From Callorhinus ursinus (Eukaryota; Chordata; Mammalia; Carnivora; Otariidae): a DNA stretch of 64,000 bases. Positions 12,601 through 26,200 of the stretch are shown here, one piece after another. Under the pieces are notes generated by a model, which made no database searches, had not been told where the DNA came from, and saw only the letters and a program-made list of their open reading frames with translations. The stretch's first letter is position 1. Every line of letters begins with the position of its first letter. The stretch lies in assembly GCF_003265705.1 (NCBI RefSeq), contig NW_020312788.1:8255004-8319003 (forward strand), given 5' to 3'. Position numbers and translations under genes: made by a program.

Positions 12601-12844
12601 TCTCAAGCAAGAGATTACAAACTATTATCTATGGTTCTATATACATGGAAAATTAATTAACACTGAAGTGAGATGCACTTGACGAAGGAAAAAAATTAGA
12701 AAATTGCTGTCTTGTAAATTACTATGTTAGACTTTTACTGACCTTACCAAATGGTGGGACTTTATGCAACAAAAATTTGAAATGTAATCAATAAACAAAT
12801 TAGTGCCATTTGTATATAAATATGCTGTAGTGTCTCTAAACCTA

Positions 12845-14440
12845 AAAAAATCCAAGGTCTGATCACTTCAAAATCTTTTCTAGTTACCCGCCCAGGTTTC
12901 TGATCACCTCTTTAGTAAAGCACCTCAAAAAACTTTCCTATAATTGTGTACATGTCTGGTTTTTTTTAAAGATTTTATTTTTAAGTAATCTCTATACCCA
13001 GTGTGGGGCTTGAACTCACAACCCTGAGATCAAGAGTCACATGCTCTACCAACTGAGCTAGCCAGGCACCCCCTGTACACTTCTATTCTTATTCATTCTT
13101 ACATGCATTCCAACAGTTTCCTAGCCACTAATCTATCAAAATTTCTCTAAAAGAAATTACCCATGACTTGATCTTTTCTTAGCTCTCACTGAGCCTATCA
13201 GCAAGTTTTGTGTAGTTGATCCTGCCCTCCTCTTGCAGTACTTCCTTCCCTTAGCCCCTGGTGCACTAGACTCTGGATTTTCTTCCCACTTCCCTGTCTA
13301 CTCCTCCACAATGTTCTCTGATCTTTCATCTTCCCTTCTTTGATGCTGCAGTCCCTGAATGTTTGGCTCAAAAACCCAACTCTCTATTTGTTCCCTAGAT
13401 GACCTCATACTGTCTTTAAATATAATCCACTCCCTAATGACTCTCAAATTCATATATCTGGCTTGGATCAATCCCTGAACCAAACTGCAGTATCCTATGT
13501 CCAACTGCTCTAGACATCTGCATTTAGATATCTAATAAGCAACCACAGTGTTAACATACCCCAAACCTATGGATTTACACAAACCCCAGAACCCTCCCAC
13601 AGTCCTCCCCATTTTCATAAATGAGCATCTCCATTCTTCCATTTTCTCAACCTCCACATTTGGACTTGTCTGTGACCCCTCTCATTCTCTCACATGCCAT
13701 CTATTATACCAGCAAGTCCTATAATCCCTACCTTGAAAACACCTCAAACAGATGCCTTCTCACCAGCTTCAGCAACACCACCCTAGTCCAGACACTCTTA
13801 CTGCTTGCCAGTATTAGTATGATATTTTCCTACTGGCTTCCCTGTTTTCTTGCTGGCATCCCAAGCTATTCTTCACATCGAAGTCAGAGGAGTAGTTTTA
13901 AGTCAAGTCATGTCAGCCTCTGCACAAAACCCTTCTTGTCTAACTGAAAGGAAAGTTCCAAATCCACGCATTAGCCTTCTCCATGCCTTCTACATGCTGT
14001 GGTTCCCTACTCCTTCTTCAGCCTTACCTACTTTCAACACCATCCTACCCCACAACCAACATACTGCACTAGCCACATTGGCTTCCACGTTGTTCCTGGA
14101 GCTTACAACCCTGAAGACTTTTGTACTTGCTATTTTCTCTGCCAGCTGCTTTCTATCCATGGAGCCTCACAGCTAACTCCATTACTTCTTTTATGTCTTT
14201 GCTTACATGCCATTTCAAAGGAAATGCATTCCCTTACTACTGTTACGATCTATTCTGCTCTCCCTTCATTGTACTTATTTTTACTTCATATATTAGATAT
14301 CTATTCATTTATTTATGATGTCAATATAAATTCCATAAGAGCAGAAACTTTGTTTTTTTATTGCTGTTTTTCTCATCACCATCTGAGAACCCAGAACAGT
14401 GTTAGACCCAATATTAGGTGCTCAATAAACAGTTACTGTT
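12845..14440 (+). mobile_element. Long L2 LINE remnant including the 3' end of ORF2 (with a Can-SINE inside)
   Basis: About 1.5 kb of L2 in sense order: CCATGACTTGATCTTTTCTT, CTCACTGAGCCTATCAGCAA (ORF2 reverse-transcriptase tail), CTCTCAAATTCATATATCTG, GTCCAACTGCTCTAGACATC, ACTAGCCACATTGGCTTCCA and finally AGGTGCTCAATAAACAGTTA at the 3' end. It is full of stops and shifts. The open frames at 13621-14445 are decayed ORF2/3'-UTR, not a gene. Confidence 0.85.
12961..13073 (-). mobile_element. Short Can-SINE-type element nested in L2
   Basis: Begins TTTTTTTAAAGATTTTATTT, has TGGGGCTTGAACTCACAACC (complement of the tRNA-like B box region) and ends GAGCTAGCCAGGCACCCC. An imperfect flank match (TGTACATGTCT / TGTACACTTCT) suggests the target duplication. 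It splits the L2 at 12845-14440. Confidence 0.85.
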
Positions 14441-14483
14441 TTTAGGGGACATATGTATACCCTGCGAATACAAACAGTACAAT

Positions 14484-14680
14484 GGGGTGCTGGGTGGCTC
14501 TGTCGAGTAAGCGTCTGCCTTCGACTCAGGTCACAATCTCAGGTTCCTGGGATCAAGCCCCCCTTTGGGCTCCCTGCTCCACGGGGAGCCTGTTTCTCCC
14601 TCTCCCTCTGCCTGCAGCTCCCCCTGCATGTGCTCTCCCTCTCTCTGTCAAATAAATAAATAAAATCTTAAAAAAAAAAA
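14484..14680 (+). mobile_element. Can-SINE
   Basis: Head GGGGTGCTGGGTGGCTCTGT, body with CTCAGGTCACAATCTCAGGT and tail CAAATAAATAAATAAAATCT plus A-run. Flanks ACAGTACAAT (14474-14483) and ACAGTAGAAT (14680-14689) look like a target duplication. It lies just beyond the L2 3' end. Confidence 0.93.
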
Positions 14681-17600
14681 CAGTAGAATAAAACAGACAT
14701 TTTTAAAGTAGCTCAAAGGGAGGAGTCCCGGTCTATTATTTTAAAATCTGAAAGCTAAGAGGATGCCACCAATTTATTTGTTTTTTTGCCACCAATTTAT
14801 TAATAAAAGAAAAATTATTCAGATTACCTGAGTTTGCTTGCTGTGTAGCTACAGTTAAAAATTAACATTCTAGACATTTTATTATAATGAGCATTATTCA
14901 CCTAAACAGCTTTTCCTGGTTTTGAGAATGTTTTTACTCAGGAGACAAAACATGGAAATTGAAATGAACCTGGGTTTAACTAATATTTGTATAATTGCAT
15001 GTATAATTGTAAAATTATTGGATAATCTTATTGTAAATAAGCTTCTTAAACATTATTAATTCCATTTGAATACTAATTCATTTTAACAGGGTCTGAACTT
15101 TTTATTTCTAGATTGGTTTCGTTCTCTAATTTACATATTATTGAGGCTGTCTAGTTTTTTCTTCATTGCTAGATTAGTGTTTGCTGGATCATCTTTCCAT
15201 TTTTCTTTCTCCCAATGTTGCATTCAAAAACAGTATTTAAGAGCACACAGTAATGCCTTCTTAAAATAATGTTACTTTACTAATGTAATACCTTGACAGA
15301 ACTTGGAGTTTGCAAAATGATGCAAGCTAAAATGTTTTTGCTCCATTAAACGTATTTGATTCTCCTTCTCTTCTAAATTCCATGTATCTCCTTTCAATTT
15401 ATGCTTTCCAGGATGCTTTGCAAGATTGATGGAGACATTGAATCCAAAAACTAAAAGAGAAAAAAATGTAAATGTGAATTTTCAGTTGACTTTAGAGGAG
15501 ATATATTGCTTAAGAGAAACATGCAGGAAACAATGCTAGTGGGCAGTAAATCCCAGATTAATTACACATATTCAATATGCTATGGAACCAATGCGTGTAA
15601 CTGAACTTTTTTACAAAGCACTATAGTTTTATGATTTTTAACACTAGCCAATAAACTTACAAACATTAGTATGGCAATACGTGATTTTGCCCCTATTACT
15701 GGAAGTGAAATTACTGTGCTCTATTACCAGCCTATTAGATCTCTATTCCCACATCTTTTATTTATTGATTTCTTAAAAATCTGTGCTTTATGTCTTGTGG
15801 TACAATTAGCAATACACTTCAATTGTTGGAAGATTTGAAACTGCTAAGTAACAAATCTGTGAATTCACAATGATACCCTAAATGATCCAAGAAATGTCAT
15901 TTTAAGCGGAAATATCAGTATGTATTTTGGTTCATTAACAGAATACACAATGGCTATTTCTAGCATTTTCTCAGTCTCTCTGTTTAGCCAGTTTGTATTG
16001 TGATGCCTGGCCTGAAGCAATTCTATTTTTAGTTCTAATAGAACAGTCTTAAATTGCTTATTTTCTGTTTACTAAAATCATCCCGTTTGTTACCATGGAA
16101 ACTATGACAAGTGCTCTAACTAACTATTTTATTAAATGAGTTGAAGATAGAGCTGAAGACTGTGAAGGTGCAGCATGTCATTCTTAAGACATATTTTTCA
16201 TAACATCTGTAAAACCATGGCCGATTTTATAGAAAATATGAGATTAATTATAAATAAAGTCTTCTACATTTCAAATCTGGGAAGCTATTGACATTTAAAG
16301 ATCTGAATCATGACTAGCACAAAGCCATCCCCAACTTAAAGGAGTCCAAGTTCTAAAAGTGTTTTTGCAAATCAGTTCCTTGGAAATTAGAACATGTTCA
16401 CCCATAGAAACAATTTCATAAATAAGTAGATCTCTAGGCCCACCCTCAAAAGCTCTTGCACCTGTGATGTCCCAATCTATAGCAATATTAGCAATAGCCT
16501 TTGTTCTCAGCTCTGGCAATAGGAGCCATGTTTCAGGGATGAGAAAAGAGGAAAGAATTTTCTCACGTTTATTTTGTTTTTAATAGTTATGGCATGCAGA
16601 GGACACCATTTTGGAATACTAGTATCCGCTCGTCTTAGGGATGTTGGGCTTCCAATTACGTTCTTCTGTTATTTGCCAGTGCCCCTGGCCTCCAACTCTT
16701 GGTCTCTCACTTTCTCACATCTCCCTCTGTACCCAGGTCCAGCTTGCTCCCAACCTGCTCCTCCCTCTGCACTGAACCATCATTCTCCTCAAGACTCAAG
16801 ATGGTTCCAGCTAGTTAAAAAAAAAAGTCAAAAAATGCTCTATTTGTCTGACTACTTCAGAACTTTTCCTGAAGGTTTACATTTTAAAAATATAATACTT
16901 TTGAACCCAAACAAATCCCTAACCTGAGGTTTCCATCACCATGACTCAAAAAAGAAATATCCAGAGGATAAAGATGTGAGTAAGCTGCTTTAAGGAAATA
17001 CTTAGTTTTAGAAGTCAGGTTCAAAAAGTCAGTCAAAAGTCAATTGATTCAAAAGAAATCAACATCTTCACAAAATTCTCTAAATCTTGGATCTTGGATT
17101 TTCTGTTAGAGGATGGATGGCAGTAGTTAATTGTAAACTGAGTCAATCCTTTTGTTCATCTCATTTCCAGAAGATTCTAATAAAATATATCTTATTAGCC
17201 TCATAATTGTGCTTTAAAAAGAATATCATCTTTTTGGTTAAGGAATCAAATTAACACAATAATACAGACAAATTTTTGTTCTTGTTTTCTAACAGATTAC
17301 AAACCAAATAAAATCATTATAATTTGGGCATTGTGAATTTTGCAGGAAAAAAGAAAAGAATTATTGGAACATATACAGAGTCAATAACTTATCATTTTAC
17401 ATCTAGGAAATTAAAAGAGAAAAAGGAAATAATTTACTTAGCACTAAAATCAAGATAACACAAAGTTATCTTTACTGTTTATACAGCTATATTTTATATA
17501 GATTCAGAATTAATCAAAATATATACAAGAAACTTGAGTTTTCTACAAAGTTAAAGAATATGCTTTTTTCCCTATATTAACTATTATGGTGGTAGGTGTG

Positions 17601-17855
17601 AAGACAAATGAGATTTTGATACTCTGTTTTTCCATAAGGTTGTACCTGAATTTGCCTGTAAGGTCTTTATGGCAAAATTTGTATTTTCATGTAAATATAT
17701 GTGCAATGAAATATGAAATAAAAGTCAAATTATTTTTGTTAAATTTTAAATCATTTATGATAAAAAATTCTAAAGGTTTATTAGAATTTTAATATTACTA
17801 ACACTTCAAAATGAAGGCATATTTTTGACCTAACACTCATTTTTCATCTCCTTAG

Positions 17856-18011
17856 GGTCCACTTTCATTTGTAACACTCACATAATTCCAGTGAAAAACC
17901 AAGAGGGCGTGGCTATGATGTTCATCATTAATTTTGAATATGTGACAGATGAGGAAAACGCTGCCTCCCCAGAGAGGGTAAACCCAATATTACCAGTCAA
18001 AACTGTAAACC
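17856..18011 (+). CDS. KCNH7: KCNH7 internal coding exon: C-terminal part of the PAS (eag) domain
   Basis: KCNH7 (ERG3/Kv11.3) is a plasma-membrane voltage-gated potassium channel of neurons. This 156-nt exon follows an AG acceptor (17854-17855) preceded by a pyrimidine-rich stretch and ends before a strong GTAAGT donor (18012-18017). It enters in phase: its first two bases complete a Gly codon begun upstream. The frame reads [17 protein letters not shown], then [14 protein letters not shown], and ends at TVN plus one base of an Arg codon. In ERG channels this segment forms the last beta strands of the N-terminal PAS domain, which packs against the cyclic-nucleotide-binding homology domain and slows deactivation. 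Choice of KCNH7 over KCNH2/KCNH6 rests on [10 protein letters not shown] and PERVNPILP, which match ERG3 as I remember it. No stop codon or frameshift is seen. By analogy with KCNH2 this should be exon 3. Confidence 0.96.
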
Positions 18012-18159
18012 GTAAGTAAAAGGCAACATGTACATAATTCTGCTACTGATATTACTGCTACTAGTAATTTTAATACATTCTTCATTTGAGTGAGTTTTCA
18101 AAATATGTTTGCATTAAGCCATAGCTGCCTTTACCCTTTGGTGCCTTACAGAATTGATC

Positions 18160-18922
18160 AGTTGCTTTTGCAGCCATTTGACTTGGTTATACCATTGTTA
18201 ATTCAACCAGTCCCCTACTAATGGACATTTAGGTTATTTCCAAATTTTGGCCATTACAAACAATGCCAGAATGAATTGAGTATATGTATGTATATTTTTG
18301 GAAAATTATTTTCAAGGTAAGAGTTTATAAGTGGGATTCCTGGGTCAAAGGGTAAATGCATATGCAATTTTTTTAGATACTACTAAACTCCCCTCCCTAG
18401 GGTTTGAACCATTTTACACTACCACCAGTAATGTATTAGATCTTTTCCCCAAAGCCATGCTAACAGAATGAGTCAGTCTTCTCGGTATCTATCATTATGA
18501 TAGGTGAAAAGTAGTACCTCAATCAGTTTTAGTTTACATTTCTTTTGTAATGAGGTTTACATTATGAATGTTGGTTCAGATATTTAAGCATTAGGATATT
18601 TCTTTTTCTGTCAACTGTCCATTTCTTGTATACATTTTTTTGTCTTTTTTTTTTCAAATGGTAAAATAAGTGGCACATCTCTTCCCAGCAAATATTTTTT
18701 GTCTTTTTCCTGATTTTTGTCATGCAAAGATTTTGTTGTTGCTGTTGTTTATTTGTTTATAGTGCAGCTAAATTTATCAAGCTTTTCTTTGTTGAGTTTG
18801 AATTTTTGAGTCACTATTAGCAAAGCTTTTACCATTCCAAGGTTGTAAAAATTCTTTTCTTAGAACTTGTACAGCTTTAGAATCTCTGATACATTTTAAG
18901 TTTAGCTTTGTTTATATTGGTT

Positions 18923-18974
<52 letters not shown>

Positions 18975-20640
18975 CACCTTGGCTTAGCAAGGTATATATT
19001 TAATTTATCATTTTATCAATGGCTCTCCAGTTGTTCTAACATCATTTGTTAGAAAGTCTATCTTTTCAGCAATAATTTGGGATGCCACCATTATCACATA
19101 CCAAACTTCCTTATGTGCTTGACTACATTTCTGGACTTTCTGTTCTGTTTCATTGGCTTATTTATCATTCAGAATCACACTGTTTTAAATATACAATTAA
19201 TCTCTGATATGACGTGCTCCCTTTGACATTAATTTTCAGGGGTTTGAGGTTATTTCTTGCTAAACATTCTATATGAACTCTAGAAACAACTTGTTGAGAT
19301 AAGGAAAAAATTATTTTGTTTTTTTACTGAATTTGCATTAATTTTATAAATTAGTTTGAGGAATATTAACATCTTTATGATGTTGAGTCATTCTATACAA
19401 GAATATTATATGTATTTTCACTTTTAAGTTTAGTTTTTGTGTCTTTCAGGAGTGTTCACAATTTTTTCTTACTCTTTAGTTTGCTACTTAGCATTTAACT
19501 TTTTGTTATTGCTGAGATTATAAATAGGATCATCTCTTTCATTATATCTTCTGATCATTTTTAAGGCTAGTGATTTTTTTCTGAATATGTTAATTTTATA
19601 TCCTACTATCTTAGTGAGTTACTTTAGTTTCCAGTTGACTCTCATGAATTTTTCAAGTAGAGACTGTTTTACATTTTCCTTTCCAATTCTGATATATCTA
19701 ATAGTTTTCTCTTGTTTTATTGTGCTAGCTATTACCTCCAACATATTATTCAAAAGAAATTGATGTTAAACAGCATGCCTTGTTCCTGGTTTTTGTATGG
19801 ATGGCAAATGTTTTTCATTAATTCAAATGATAGCATTTGGGTTGAGTTGTATGTCTTTTATACTTTTAAGGCTTTTCATTAACTTATATTTATTAAGAAT
19901 GGTGTTAAAATTCGTAAATTGCCTTTTCAGCACCTGTGGAAATGAGTGTTCTATTGCGTTTATTTTTATGATACATTTTATTAATGGGGTTACTAACATC
20001 TCTGAAAGGAGTTCACATATGATTATGATGTATTTCACTTTGTATTATGCTGTTGGATTCTCTTTATCTAAAATTAATTTAGGATTTTTACAGCAGTATT
20101 CATTAGGGAGACTGACCTGTAATTTGTGTGCGTGTGTGTGTATATGTGCAATTTCATCAGCTATTAATACCAGTGTTATAATTCCTTCAGAAAATAATTT
20201 GGAAATTCTTTTCTATTTTCTATGCTAAAGAACTATCAAATAGTTCGGGGATTATCTAAACTTTAAAAGTTAAGTATGATTTTCCTGTGAAATCATCCAG
20301 GTCTGATACTTATTTGTGGAGTAGCTTTTTGACAAATTTCTTTCTTTTTTCTCCTGAGATTGGACTATTCAAGTTGTCCATCTCAACTAGTATCAGTTTT
20401 GCAAGTGTTTTTTCTCAAGAATTTTATGTAGATTTTAAAAATTTATTTTAATAGTATTATGTAAAGTAGTCTTTTATGATTTTTTTAAGATTTTCTCGGT
20501 TCTATTTCCTTGTTACATATTTAAACCACTTTTTAGTCTTTGTTTTGGTTGTGCTTTTTTTGTATTTCTGGAGTTAGGTTTTCCTTTGTTTCTTATAAGA
20601 AAAAATAATACTTCTCTTTTAATTTATAATTGTAATAGGT
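18160..20640 (-). mobile_element. Long antisense L1 LINE remnant (3'-UTR and 3' part of ORF2)
   Basis: Starts with 3'-UTR text (CTACTAATGGACATTTAGGT, GGGATTCCTGGGTCAAAGGG) and passes into antisense ORF2 (TGCCTTGTTCCTGGTTTTTG near 19776, TTAATGGGGTTACTAACATC near 19980, AAATCATCCAGGTCTGATAC near 20290). Heavily decayed old L1M-type copy. The 143-codon + strand frame at 19797-20228 is the reverse of ORF2, not a gene. Confidence 0.85.
18926..18971. repeat. (TG)n microsatellite
   Basis: About 22 uninterrupted TG units lying inside the antisense L1 remnant. Expected to vary in length between individuals. Confidence 0.95.
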
Positions 20641-21809
20641 ACTTATATTTACTGTTATAACTACTATGGTTTTTCTTAGTACTAACATATTCTATGTTAA
20701 ATATACTCTCTTAAAACATGTCATTATGTTATGTTCTCTTTGCTTTTTTTAAAAAGTTTAACTGTGTGGTTTGAGGTTTGTTTTATCCTGTTTTTGCTTT
20801 TATTTTGGTATTTGAAAATATTTGTATTTTTTTCTAGTAGCAGGCTTTATAAGAAAATTTTATATAATGTCCTTAATCTTTCCTCTTTTTCCTCAGACAC
20901 TGTATTTTGATTTCTTACTATGAACAACAATAAAATTAGCCTATAATTCTTTTCCTCCCCTTTCCACCATGCAATTTTAGTTAATAATATCTGTTCTAAT
21001 TCTTATCTTTGCACTCCTAAGAATGGTCCTCTATCATTCCGTTTGTCAATTTAAATTATATTACTTGATTCCTAATTTTTACCAACAAGGTACTTGATGA
21101 GCTTATTCTATATTTCCTTCTCCTCTCATTTTGTTTTGTTGCACTATTTCTAGCTTGTCAGAGGCTGTGATATTCACATACATCACACTTTTGTTTTGAT
21201 CTTAAATTTCTAGTAAAATAGAATCAATCCTCAGCACTAGTCTCCACCCCCCTCCAAAGAAGTCATGTTTTTCCAAGACTGCTAACTGAGGTCTTGTGCA
21301 CTTTCAAGTCACTTTCTGTAGTTTCTTTAGTAACCAGTGCTCTGACCATTTAGGTCACACATCTGCTCTCAGTATTTCTTACATAGTGTGGAGTCCTCTT
21401 CATCTGTGGATAAACCGTATTTGACATGTGTTCCATGCCTCTGAGGAGACCTTTGTACTCCCCTTTTCTTCACTAAGTTTTGGCCCAACTCTATTGCAGT
21501 GTGCTTTCCTGAACTAATTCTGCTGGTCTTAGGAATTTATTTCCCTGCCTATATGTAAATTAAAGTGTGTAATGTCTCTGTCTCTAATTACTCTTTAGGC
21601 ATAGTTTATGGATATTTTTACTTGTCTCATTTATTGATCTCTATGGTTTTTAGGAAGATCCATGAGGAAATTGGAATTTAGGTATCTGTTATTGTCTGTG
21701 GGGAGCTGGAAGCCTTGTCACAAAACTTTAATATTTGAAAAAAGAAATTGTTATCCTGTATATAAATTCAGATAGCAAACTACATCATTAAACCTAAGTT
21801 GAATACTAA

Positions 21810-21838
21810 GTTGCATACTAATACTAATACTAATACTC
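21810..21838. repeat. (TACTAA)n short tandem repeat
   Basis: ACTAATACTAATACTAATAC, a hexamer repeated about four times. Confidence 0.7.
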
Positions 21839-24036
21839 AGTTGCATATCAGCTGAGAATTTTTCATAGTATCAGTTACTTCTTTAGGTATGTCCAAATGA
21901 CAGTACGATATTCTGTTAAAGCAATATTGGGAGAACTATATTAATGTCATATGATACCAGTATACTGAATATCTTATTCTGAACAATATCACACTTGGGG
22001 GAAAACTCTTTATCAAAATCACCAATGTGTCAGTCTCCCAGGTGACATATTTAAAAACAAAATTGAAGTACTTAAAAAAATTATTGTAATACCAAAGTCT
22101 TGTTCCTTTAAGTTGATAACTGTTTTTATTTCTTTATATTTCCCACTAACCAATTCAGTCATTACTGAGTGATTCCTGGGAGTATACTTTAGGTAATGTC
22201 AGCTTGTATCTTGGTCATGAGTGCCAGTAAGATCTTTTGTTCTGGGGGAATGCCTGGTTTTATTTCTTCATTGTCTTCACAAATTCTTCATTTTCCCATA
22301 GAATAGTTACCTTGCATGGTCCATCAAATTGGATGGTAGTGAAAAAGGGAGTTGTGCATCAGCAGCACAGCAAAAAAAAAGGGGGGGATTTTTTTTAAAA
22401 AAGTATTCATTTCAAACTGAAATACAAATGGAGAATTGAAACTTTGATTCCTTTAATGGAAGATAATCTATATAGTAGCTTCCCAGGATGTAAAACATAA
22501 TCTATGCAATTTTACACTATGATTAAAATAACATCTCATGTGTAAGCCTTAGCAAATTCAGTAGGATTGCTTTTTATTTTGTGAATATGAGTGGTTTCCC
22601 TACACTGCAGCTGTCACTCCTATACAGAGTCATTGGGGAAAGTATAAATATGCAAAAAATTGTTTCCAGAGAATTACAAAGGACTATTGTTTACAACCAG
22701 TATATTAGATTTGATTATACCCTTCCATCATTTTATACTTAAATTGACTTGATGTCAATTTTTGAAATGTTGATTGTTAAATTGAACAGAAAATTTAGAG
22801 ACAAATTACACTTGGTAGCTTCTGATACTATCCAAATTCTATTTTGTATTATTTGTGATTTGGGGAAAAATCCTGCTGATTTTTTTTCTTTAAGTACAAT
22901 TTTACTACCTGTGTAAAATAATGGTATTAGCTATTTCAAACACTGTAGTTCCAGTGGTGACCACCAAAACAAACAAAAAAAGAAATAAGAGAAAATCAAA
23001 TCTTGATACACCTCTTTTTTTTTGCCAAAACATCTTAACTTTCAAAATGCCTAATTTCTTATCTAATTAAGAAATATGTAAGTGTGTGGGGGTGGGTGTA
23101 CAAGCCCCCAAGTGTCAGGATTTAAGTAGAGTAATGGAGAAAAGGCTACCATTTGTTTGAGAAGATGTGGGTTTCTGTAAATATAACTGTCTCTCCTGAA
23201 ATGAAGACAGAATAGAGGGAAAAATGTGAAGTGACAACACAAGAACTACAGATGAGAAGGTGAAATATTAAATTGAGAATTAATAGAAAAGAAGTTATGC
23301 ACAATAGAAAAGATGTATCATAAAAAGGGACTGTGATTAATTGAGCTGAGAAAATTCTAGAGACTTGTTTTGCATCGAATAAAGTGGTGAATCATTTCTC
23401 AGTACAAATATCTAATTTCTGGGTCAGGAACCCTACACAACTAAAGTGATCAGCTTTCTCTGGGAAAAACTAATTTCTCACAAACTTATTCTCTGTTGAA
23501 GATATAGAACCAGCCACAAATAGATGTCTTATGTCCCCTGGGATGAAGCAAGTACAGGAGAGAGTATTATATTAATAAGTGTATCAAATTGATAAATAAT
23601 GCATAATTGAGTCAATTAATTGCCACATAAAAATATAAATGCCAAATAAAATATGTAATTAAGCTTTCTCTCATTGATGGTTTCTTTAAAAACCCTAACC
23701 TCTGAAGAATGGAAATGATATCAAATGGAAGACAAAATTACACTTTTCCTACCGACTAAATGGGGGCCACATCTAAAAGAACTAATAGAATGGGGAAAAT
23801 GTGTTCTCTTTTTTTTTCTGCTCTAATATCTGTTGCTATGAAATATTTGCACAATGTGGAAGATAACCAAATTATGTGTTTTTGCTAATCAAGTTTAAGA
23901 GACTTTATTATTTTAAATAAAATATATTTAAGTTTCATTTTAAGTTATTTACAAGTATATTTGAGTTTTATGTATCTTCTATTTTATGACAAGGGTCTAG
24001 GATCACCAGTCTGACTCTCACGTGCATGCACACGTA

Positions 24037-24061
24037 TGCACACACACACACACACACACAC
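24037..24061. repeat. (CA)n microsatellite
   Basis: About 12 CA units preceded by a GCATGCACACGTATGCA stretch of alternating purine and pyrimidine. Confidence 0.9.
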
Positions 24062-25189
24062 ATTTGGTTTGTTAAAAATTTTTCATGGGATTTATGGGGA
24101 CTTCAATTAAACAAAAATTTCTTGATTTAACAATATACATCCAAACAGAAAACGAATGCATTGTACATTTTTATTTTAAAATCCAAGAGTCAGTTTGAGT
24201 CACTATAAAAGTTGATCTTAAGCTCATATCCCCAAGTAAACTTTAATTAATAACATTTTTACTCCTCAGATCAGTTTAAGATAGTTTTTGTTTAAATTTA
24301 AGTCTAGTTAATGTACTCTTGCCATCACTGTCAAAAATCTATGAAATATTCTCATTTTACTAAACTTGAAATATTTCTCAACAAAAAAACAGGCCCACAT
24401 TGTTTCTTTTATTTACAGAAAAATTGTGAACTTTATTGTTTACTAATTTATAAATGATTATACTACAAGTCAAAACTGTATATGAGATCTTAATTTTTTT
24501 TTCAGGATCTTTCAACTTTTTCCCTTAGCAAGTATTTCAAATATGACTCTTAACCTCAGGTTCCTTGTGACTCTTAACCTCAAATTCACTCATTTGTCCC
24601 CACACCTCAGAGCAAGGGGGAAGGTGCAGGTGGGAACTCCTTTAACAAGCCCACCCTCAACGAAAATGTCCCAACAATGTTAACCAAGGCTCAGATTCTA
24701 CTTGCAACCCATTCTCTCCTCCATCCCTTCAAAGCCTGTCCTCACCAATCCCAGCCCCTGCCCCCAATATTTTCTAATGACTCTTTTCCCTTTGCTCACA
24801 CCCATGCTGCTGTACTTCAACAGACACATTGTTTATATCACATATTTTTCTCAAAGTTTTAATTAGTCAAGTTTGTTGCCATCATTTAAAAATTGGAAGA
24901 TTACACATAAAATGAAAGTCTGGCTTATTTGAAAAAATATGAGTATCTGACTACATGTTGGCAATAAGCTGAAACAGAATACTGGCCACACCTTTCAATG
25001 GGGTGTGGACTCTCCTGTTGGCCACAGTCTTCACCTGTCCTTATTGTCTGTTTCTAGCTGGCTTTCATCATTTGTGTTACTTGTCTTTTCCTATAGGCAT
25101 TTGGATTTTCCATATCTACTCACTTATTTTCCTTATTTCCTTCATTTCTCTGTCCACTAGAACTGAACTCTGTTTTGCTCTGTATGTTG

Positions 25190-26200
25190 CCCTCTAGGTT
25201 GAGTGTACCTTGTAAAATCTGATTCTCTTCTCGCCGTTCTTTTATGTACCACGACACCATACTCCTTTGTTTCTTTTGATCTCTGTGGCAGCTAATTTGG
25301 TACCATTTTCCTGTTCCTCTTACTCTACTCTTAAACGCTATTTGTTTCTCCCCCAGTAGCAGCTTTTTGTATTCTTCTCCTTAGGCATCTTCTCTATACA
25401 CCCTGGTTGGGCAAACTCATCCATGACCTACAGGGTAAATATCCATTCACAGATCAGTATCTCCAGCCCATACCTTTCTCTAGACTTTCCTTATTACTTA
25501 GAACTTCATGTATTCATCTGCCCACTGGACATCTCCTTTGGAAGATTTTTAAATTTCTGGAAAACTTAGCATTTCAGGCTAAGACTTATCTTTCCATCTC
25601 CAACTGCCATCCACCCATTCCATCAAAAACTCTTGCTCTTTATACATCCTGAATAGTGTCATCCAAGCCACCACAGCTGCAAACATGGGGTAATGCTAAA
25701 CTTCTCCTTCTCTCTAATCCTCTCTTCTCCCAAACAAAGAGTGATCAAATTCTATCAAGGACACTGTGTGGGTATCTCTCTCACACAGCCCACTGTAACT
25801 GCCTAGTAGGTCCCCAACACATCTTTCCTGGGCTGATGCAACGGTCTCATAACCAATATCCCTGCTTTCAGCATCTTTTGCTCAGGATCAAGTGTCACAC
25901 TACTGTATATCAAATTATAATGTTCAGCTTTTTATATCTTTTAAATGGTTCTTTGTTACTAACAAGATAAAACTCCAAAGCCCTGTGCATTATATAAAAT
26001 ACCTGTGGCATGACCTCTGATACTTCTCTAGCCTTATATCCCATCAATTCACCCCATCACATCCCATATTTCAGTGTTGGTTCCCTGAAACCACCACATG
26101 CTTTATATCACCTTGTTTGTATAACACGACATCCCCTCTGTTAGAATGTTTTCATCCTTCTAGGATACTTTCTCTAAAGAACTCTTCATCTGTGAAGAAT
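25190..26200 (+). mobile_element. L2 LINE remnant covering the end of ORF2 and 3' region
   Basis: Sense L2: ACTCATCCATGACCTACAGG, TCATCTGCCCACTGGACATC, GTCATCCAAGCCACCACAGC, AACTCCAAAGCCCTGTGCAT, then ACCTGTGGCATGACCTCTGA. Same ORF2 region as the copy at 12845-14440. The frames at 25407-25970 are inside it. Confidence 0.75.

Larger units (their letters stand above)
1..17855 (+). other. KCNH7: KCNH7 intron (3' part), before the PAS-end exon
   Basis: No coding exon, RNA gene or promoter could be supported. The stretch is AT-rich and holds many old MIR and L2 remnants, four Can-SINEs, one LTR and simple repeats, listed separately. The parts 15000-17850, 4200-5580 and 10030-11290 show little I can name; 11610-12200 is a GC-richer block without a recognised element. 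The longest open frames (108-148 codons at 13621-14445) fall inside an L2 remnant and are not a host gene. Confidence 0.85.

Noticed and set aside
13621..14445. Three frames of 108-148 codons on the + strand
   Set aside because: They lie inside an L2 LINE remnant with L2 3' landmarks on both sides, and switch frame repeatedly.
19797..20228. 143-codon hydrophobic frame
   Set aside because: It is the reverse strand of a decayed L1 ORF2; hydrophobic look comes from T-rich codons.
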